Source: Actinomycetes bacterium
GTDB taxonomy: Bacteria; Actinomycetota; Acidimicrobiia; Acidimicrobiales; Palsa-688
NCBI GenBank assembly: GCA_021821705.1
Contig: JAKACE010000036.1
Location: forward strand, 1 to 10,000
Reading direction: 5' to 3'
DNA: 10,000 nucleotides
Position 1 is the stretch's first letter. Every line of letters begins with the position of its first letter. The position numbers were made by a program, and so were the translations under genes. Positions 7,540-10,000 of the stretch are shown here, in pieces. The notes below the pieces were generated by a model, which worked only from the letters and a program-made list of their open reading frames with translations, made no database searches and was not told the DNA's origin.

Positions 7540-8028
7540 ATGGCGACCGGGTGGCTGTACCCGCCAGATGTGGTCGGCGCGCGCCCCGGGTGCGGCGCCA
7601 ACCAGTTGCGGCACGCGCCGAAACCGGACTCCACCCGTGAGTACCTCCCGGTGCAGCGGGGTAGTACAGGTCTGGTGCTGGACGCTTCGGACTGGCGGGA
7701 CAACGGCGCTCGGCACCCCTGGGGTGCGGTTGTCGGGGCCGGCTCGCTGGTGCTGGCGGCGGGAGCCGTCGCCGGTGGCATCGTGAGCGGGCCCATGACC
7801 GGGCTCGGCACCGCGCTCCTTCTCATCGCCTGTACGTACGTGGGCATCGTCGGGCTCCTCTTCGTGGCCACCCGATGCGAAGTCGTCGCAACCGGCGGTG
7901 ACTCGGCGATGGCCGGGGCCGTCCACAACGGCACGCCCACCGAGGCTCACGCAAGTCCGCAGGACGACCCGCTCCTCTCCCCGCCAGCCCTGGCAGCGGC
8001 GCTGTTCGCCCCTGGCCCGGCGAGCTGA
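7540..8028 (+). CDS. Small two-helix membrane protein of unknown function
   Basis: A 162-residue protein that I do not recognise. A hydrophilic N-terminal part (1-60) is followed by two predicted membrane helices, about 62-82 (WGAVVGAGSLVLAAGAVAGG) and 88-111 (GLGTALLLIACTYVGIVGLL), joined by a short Ser-Gly-Pro turn. A C-terminal tail of about 50 residues is rich in Ala, Pro and Asp. Cys18, Cys98 and Cys113 are present. Codon third positions are strongly G/C-rich, as in neighbouring genes, which supports coding. The ATG 7540 start has only a weak GGCAGG upstream; GTG 7519 in frame is an alternative. It follows bldC by 31 nt on the same strand, so an operon with the regulator is plausible. 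It faces the tRNA terminator region downstream. Confidence 0.65.
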   Translation: MATGWLYPPDVVGARPGCGANQLRHAPKPDSTREYLPVQRGSTGLVLDASDWRDNGARHPWGAVVGAGSLVLAAGAVAGGIVSGPMTGLGTALLLIACTYVGIVGLLFVATRCEVVATGGDSAMAGAVHNGTPTEAHASPQDDPLLSPPALAAALFAPGPAS

Positions 8029-8100
8029 AACGCGGGGGAGGCTCGGCGTCACCACCTGGGCGTGGAGGTGGGCGCAAGGAAGTGCCCCACCGCCAAGGGA

Positions 8101-8120
8101 TAAGAAGAGCCCCGCGGGGC
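8101..8120 (-). terminator. Rho-independent terminator for the tRNA-Asp/tRNA-Phe unit
   Basis: The 12-base palindrome GCCCCGCGGGGC (8109-8120) is followed, reading on the minus strand, by TCTTCTTA (8108-8101). A GC stem plus a T-rich run at about 90 nt past the tRNA-Phe 3' end suits a terminator for the tRNA transcript. The stem could also stop the membrane-protein transcript arriving from the plus strand. Confidence 0.5.
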
Positions 8121-8205
8121 AGGTGCGAGGCGGGGCGGCCCCTCCCGGCCCCCCGTGACCGGGCCTGCAACGAGAAAACGAGCCGACGACCAGGGCAGTT
8201 CTCGG

Positions 8206-8278
8206 TGGTCGGAACCGGCGTCGATCCGGTGACCTCGCGCTTTTCAGGCGCGCGCTCTACCAACTGAGCTATCCGACC
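8206..8278 (-). tRNA. tRNA-Phe (anticodon GAA)
   Basis: A 73-nt cloverleaf. The acceptor is GGTCGGA/TCCGACC, the D-arm GCTC-AGTTGGTA-GAGC, the anticodon stem CGCGC/GCGCG with loop CTGAAAA (anticodon GAA at 8245-8243), the variable region AGGTC, and the T-stem ACCGG/CCGGT. All stems pair fully. The T-loop is ATCGACG: position 54, almost always T (ribothymidine), is A here (plus-strand T at 8225). CCA is not encoded; the bases after the discriminator A are CCG. It follows tRNA-Asp by 4 nt. Confidence 0.95.
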
Positions 8279-8282
8279 GAGG

Positions 8283-8357
8283 CGGACCTGACGGGATTTG
8301 AACCCGCGGCCTCCGGCTTGACAGGCCGGCGTGCACTCCAAGCTGCACCACAGGTCC
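8283..8357 (-). tRNA. tRNA-Asp (anticodon GTC)
   Basis: A 75-nt cloverleaf. The acceptor is GGACCTG/CAGGTCC, the D-arm GTGC/GCAC, and the anticodon stem CCGGC/GCCGG with loop CTGTCAA (anticodon GTC at 8322-8320). The T-arm is GCGGG-TTCAAAT-CCCGT with one G-T pair and a canonical T-loop. The discriminator is G, the usual identity base for tRNA-Asp. CCA is not encoded. It is first in the tRNA-Asp/tRNA-Phe transcript. Confidence 0.96.
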
Positions 8358-8371
8358 CAGTTGTGACACTG

Positions 8372-8407
8372 TCGCACCGCCCTGTCCAACGGAGCCTGAC
8401 GGTGCGA
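8372..8407. repeat. 8-bp perfect inverted repeat in the tRNA leader
   Basis: TCGCACCG (8372-8379) and CGGTGCGA (8400-8407) are perfect complements 20 nt apart, between the candidate tRNA promoter and the tRNA-Asp 5' end. It may be a leader stem-loop, an operator, or chance in GC-rich DNA. Confidence 0.4.
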
Positions 8408-8410
8408 GCC

Positions 8411-8416
8411 AGTATA
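8411..8416 (-). promoter_or_regulatory. -10 box of the tRNA promoter
   Basis: TATACT on the minus strand is close to consensus and is 53 nt before the tRNA-Asp 5' end, giving a start near 8404. No matching -35 at 16-18 nt is obvious (ACCCCT at best). On the plus strand the overlapping TATAGA (8413-8418) could serve the S53 gene. Confidence 0.5.
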
Positions 8417-8441
8417 GAGGGTCCGACCTAGCGAGGGGTAG

Positions 8442-10000
8442 TTGACCCAGAAGACGACAGATGGCGGGCAGTGCAGGCTCCGTCGACCCGCGCCCGCATG
8501 CACCCGGTCCGAGCCGGCCCGACGCGCCGCTCGGCTCGTCCGGGCCACGGCCGCCGTCCTGGCCGGCGCTCTGATCGGGGTGGCGCAGGCCGGCCCCGCC
8601 ACCGCCACCGCCACCGCCGGCCTCGCCACCGCCACCGCCGGCCCCACGGCCGCCGTCCCCCACCCCGTGGCTGCCCCCCTCGCCGTGGCTGCCCCCCTCG
8701 CCGTGGCTGCCCCCCTCGCCGTGCCCCATCGGGCGACCCCGCTACCGGCCCGAGAGCTCGCCGCCTGGCCCAGGACAGCAGCCATTGCCGGTGAGCTGGC
8801 GCCGGCCCCGAGCCAGTACGGGGCCAGGGTGGTCGGCGCCGCCCCTCCGGCCCAGCGCGTCTCGCTCGAGCTGTTCTTCAGGCCCCGGGCGACGGAGGGC
8901 CTGCAAGCGGCGGCAATGGCGGTTTCCACACCGGGCGACGCCTCCTACCACCGTTTCATGACGGTCGCTCAGTTCAGGGCACGCTACGGTCCGCCTCCGG
9001 CGCAGGTGGCAGCGGTGGACGGGTACCTGCACCGGTACGGGGCGGTGCTGGGAGCAGTCTCGGCCAACGGCTTGGCGCAGGACGTTTCGGGCACCGCGTT
9101 CGAGCTGGGCCGCGCCCTGGGCACTGGCTGGGAGCGCGTACGAAGTTCCAGCGGCCAAGTCGAGCTGGGCCTGACCGGTGCGCCCAGGCTCCCCCGGTCC
9201 CTGGCGGCGGCCGTCTCCTACGTGGACGGCGTGACGCCCTGGATCGTGCCCCACGACAACCTCGTCCGCTTCCCCGCCCGCCGACAGCGCTCCCACGCCG
9301 CCGTCGCCGCCTCGGCCGGGGGCCCTGCCGGGTGCGCCGGCATGGCGGGGGCCGGCATGACACCGGCACAGATGGCCACCGCCTTCGACTTCGGCGGCTT
9401 CTACCAGCACGGTGACCAGGGCCAAGGCCAGACGATAGGCCTGGTCGAGTACGCCTTGGCCGACACCGCCGCCATAGCGCAGTACCAGAGCTGCGTCGGC
9501 TCCGACCTGACCATCGCCTACGACCCGTCCCCATCACCCCCCCACCAGAAGGATCCCGAGGTGGCCGCCGACCTGGAGGTCATCGCCGCTCTCGCCCCTC
9601 GGGCCAGCGTGGTGGTCTACGAGGCCGACCAGTCGGGAACCGGCCTGGCACCCTGGGAGATGGCCGTGTCCGGCACCTCGCCGGGCGGCCTGCCCTCGGT
9701 GATCAGCTCCTCCTGGGGCGCCTGCGAGGCGCAGACGGGAATGGGCCCGGCCTATTACTCGGCCGAGGAGGCGCTGTTCGAGGAGGCGGCACTGCAGGGC
9801 CAGACCGTACTGGTGGCAACCGGCGACGACGGTTCCGAGGGTTGCTACAGCCAGGACTCCAGCGGCGCGTTGCAAGTGGACGACCCTGCCTCGGCACCCA
9901 TGGTCACGGCCGTCGGCGGCACGTCCAGCACCACCCTGGGGGCGCCGCAAACCGTTTGGAACAGCCGGGGCGCCTCCCCGGCCGACTGCCTGGGCACGGG
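8442..10000 (+). CDS. Secreted S53-family (sedolisin/kumamolisin) pro-peptidase, 3' end outside window
   Basis: An open frame of 519 codons running off the window. The frame has a stop at 8439-8441 and its only usual start codon before the signal peptide is TTG 8442, with GAGGG 4 nt upstream. Residues 27-50 form a signal peptide: RRAARLVR, a hydrophobic ATAAVLAGALIGVA, and likely cleavage after AQA (A50). A low-complexity Ala/Thr/Pro stretch follows and includes (VAAPLA)x3 at 76-93. A pro-kumamolisin activation domain spans about 140-262 (RVSLELFFRPR, YHRFMTVAQFRARYG, VSANGLAQDVSGT). The catalytic domain starts near 300. EVAAD supplies the Glu373/Asp377 pair and GDDGSEG supplies the oxyanion Asp462. 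The catalytic Ser (GTS.AP) lies beyond the window; the GGTSSTT here is the earlier conserved segment. It is an acid-active secreted serine-carboxyl peptidase by family. Confidence 0.88.
   Translation, partial: MTQKTTDGGQCRLRRPAPACTRSEPARRAARLVRATAAVLAGALIGVAQAGPATATATAGLATATAGPTAAVPHPVAAPLAVAAPLAVAAPLAVPHRATPLPARELAAWPRTAAIAGELAPAPSQYGARVVGAAPPAQRVSLELFFRPRATEGLQAAAMAVSTPGDASYHRFMTVAQFRARYGPPPAQVAAVDGYLHRYGAVLGAVSANGLAQDVSGTAFELGRALGTGWERVRSSSGQVELGLTGAPRLPRSLAAAVSYVDGVTPWIVPHDNLVRFPARRQRSHAAVAASAGGPAGCAGMAGAGMTPAQMATAFDFGGFYQHGDQGQGQTIGLVEYALADTAAIAQYQSCVGSDLTIAYDPSPSPPHQKDPEVAADLEVIAALAPRASVVVYEADQSGTGLAPWEMAVSGTSPGGLPSVISSSWGACEAQTGMGPAYYSAEEALFEEAALQGQTVLVATGDDGSEGCYSQDSSGALQVDDPASAPMVTAVGGTSSTTLGAPQTVWNSRGASPADCLGT
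8667..8720 (+). repeat. Three identical 18-bp tandem repeats within the S53 gene
   Basis: The 18-bp unit GTGGCTGCCCCCCTCGCC occurs three times without a mismatch, in frame, encoding VAAPLA each time. A fourth copy breaks off after GTG. It lies in the linker between signal peptide and pro-domain. Identity at silent sites points to recent slippage expansion. Confidence 0.9.

Noticed and set aside
8171..8204. CGAGAA/TTCTCG inverted repeat after tRNA-Phe as the tRNA terminator
   Set aside because: The stem is only 6 bp with a 22-nt loop. The GCCCCGCGGGGC plus T-rich site farther on is a better candidate.
8598..8720. GCCACC runs and 18-bp units considered as a CRISPR or intergenic repeat array
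   Set aside because: The units are contiguous with no spacers and lie in frame within the S53 coding sequence. They are simple tandem repeats.
8461..8794. ATG 8461 or GTG 8471 as start of the protease
   Set aside because: Both are out of frame with the signal peptide and pro-domain and encode Pro/Arg-rich shadow sequence. A frameshift would be needed.
7823..8929. 368-codon minus-strand frame spanning the tRNA genes
   Set aside because: It reads straight through two well-formed tRNAs and a terminator and has repetitive Ala/Gly composition. It is chance openness.

Overview
The window is about 70-75% GC, with strongly GC-biased third codon positions and many GTG starts. It carries a BldC-type MerR regulator and an actinobacterial-style aspartokinase with an internal beta-subunit start. 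This points to a high-GC actinobacterium, perhaps of the Acidimicrobiia or a related lineage. That placement is inferred from style, not from a marker gene. There is no phage, insertion sequence, CRISPR or plasmid signature. The contents are mostly housekeeping genes with some unusual details.

Layout. Bases 1-126 encode an excellent piece of ribulokinase (AraB). It stops matching abruptly and continues in frame into a different, GC-richer protein tail (127-312). That tail looks like the C-terminus of MurL, the UMA-L-Glu epimerase. It overlaps by 4 nt a MurD-family ligase (309-1592) that resembles the MurD2 type, and a small MazG-like protein follows (1605-1907). On the minus strand, lysC (4225-2999) and asd (2999-1971) form a one-base-overlapping pair for the first two steps of the aspartate pathway. 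Divergent to lysC is a membrane-anchored cyclophilin (4321-5163), which ends at a hairpin shared with the convergent next unit.

That unit, on the minus strand, is an S51/cyanophycinase-like peptidase (6983-6210) followed by a CaCA-family cation exchanger (6201-5203). Divergent from it is bldC (7314-7508), preceded by a possible 17-codon leader peptide and followed by a small two-helix membrane protein of unknown function (7540-8028). Two minus-strand tRNA genes, tRNA-Asp(GTC) then tRNA-Phe(GAA), sit 4 nt apart. They have a likely promoter upstream and a hairpin/T-tract terminator downstream. The last 1.5 kb is the start of a secreted S53 (sedolisin/kumamolisin) pro-peptidase. It begins at a TTG codon and is cut off by the window end before its catalytic serine.

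How genes work together. murL and murD2 would form an alternative route for placing D-Glu in the peptidoglycan stem: L-Glu is added first, then epimerised. LysC and Asd feed diaminopimelate (also a stem-peptide residue), lysine, threonine and methionine. I found no clear novel defence or mobile system. The points most worth checking are the ribulokinase/MurL junction, the MurL-MurD2 assignment, the bldC leader ORF with its downstream membrane protein, the Glu-to-Asn change in the exchanger, and the A54 tRNA-Phe.
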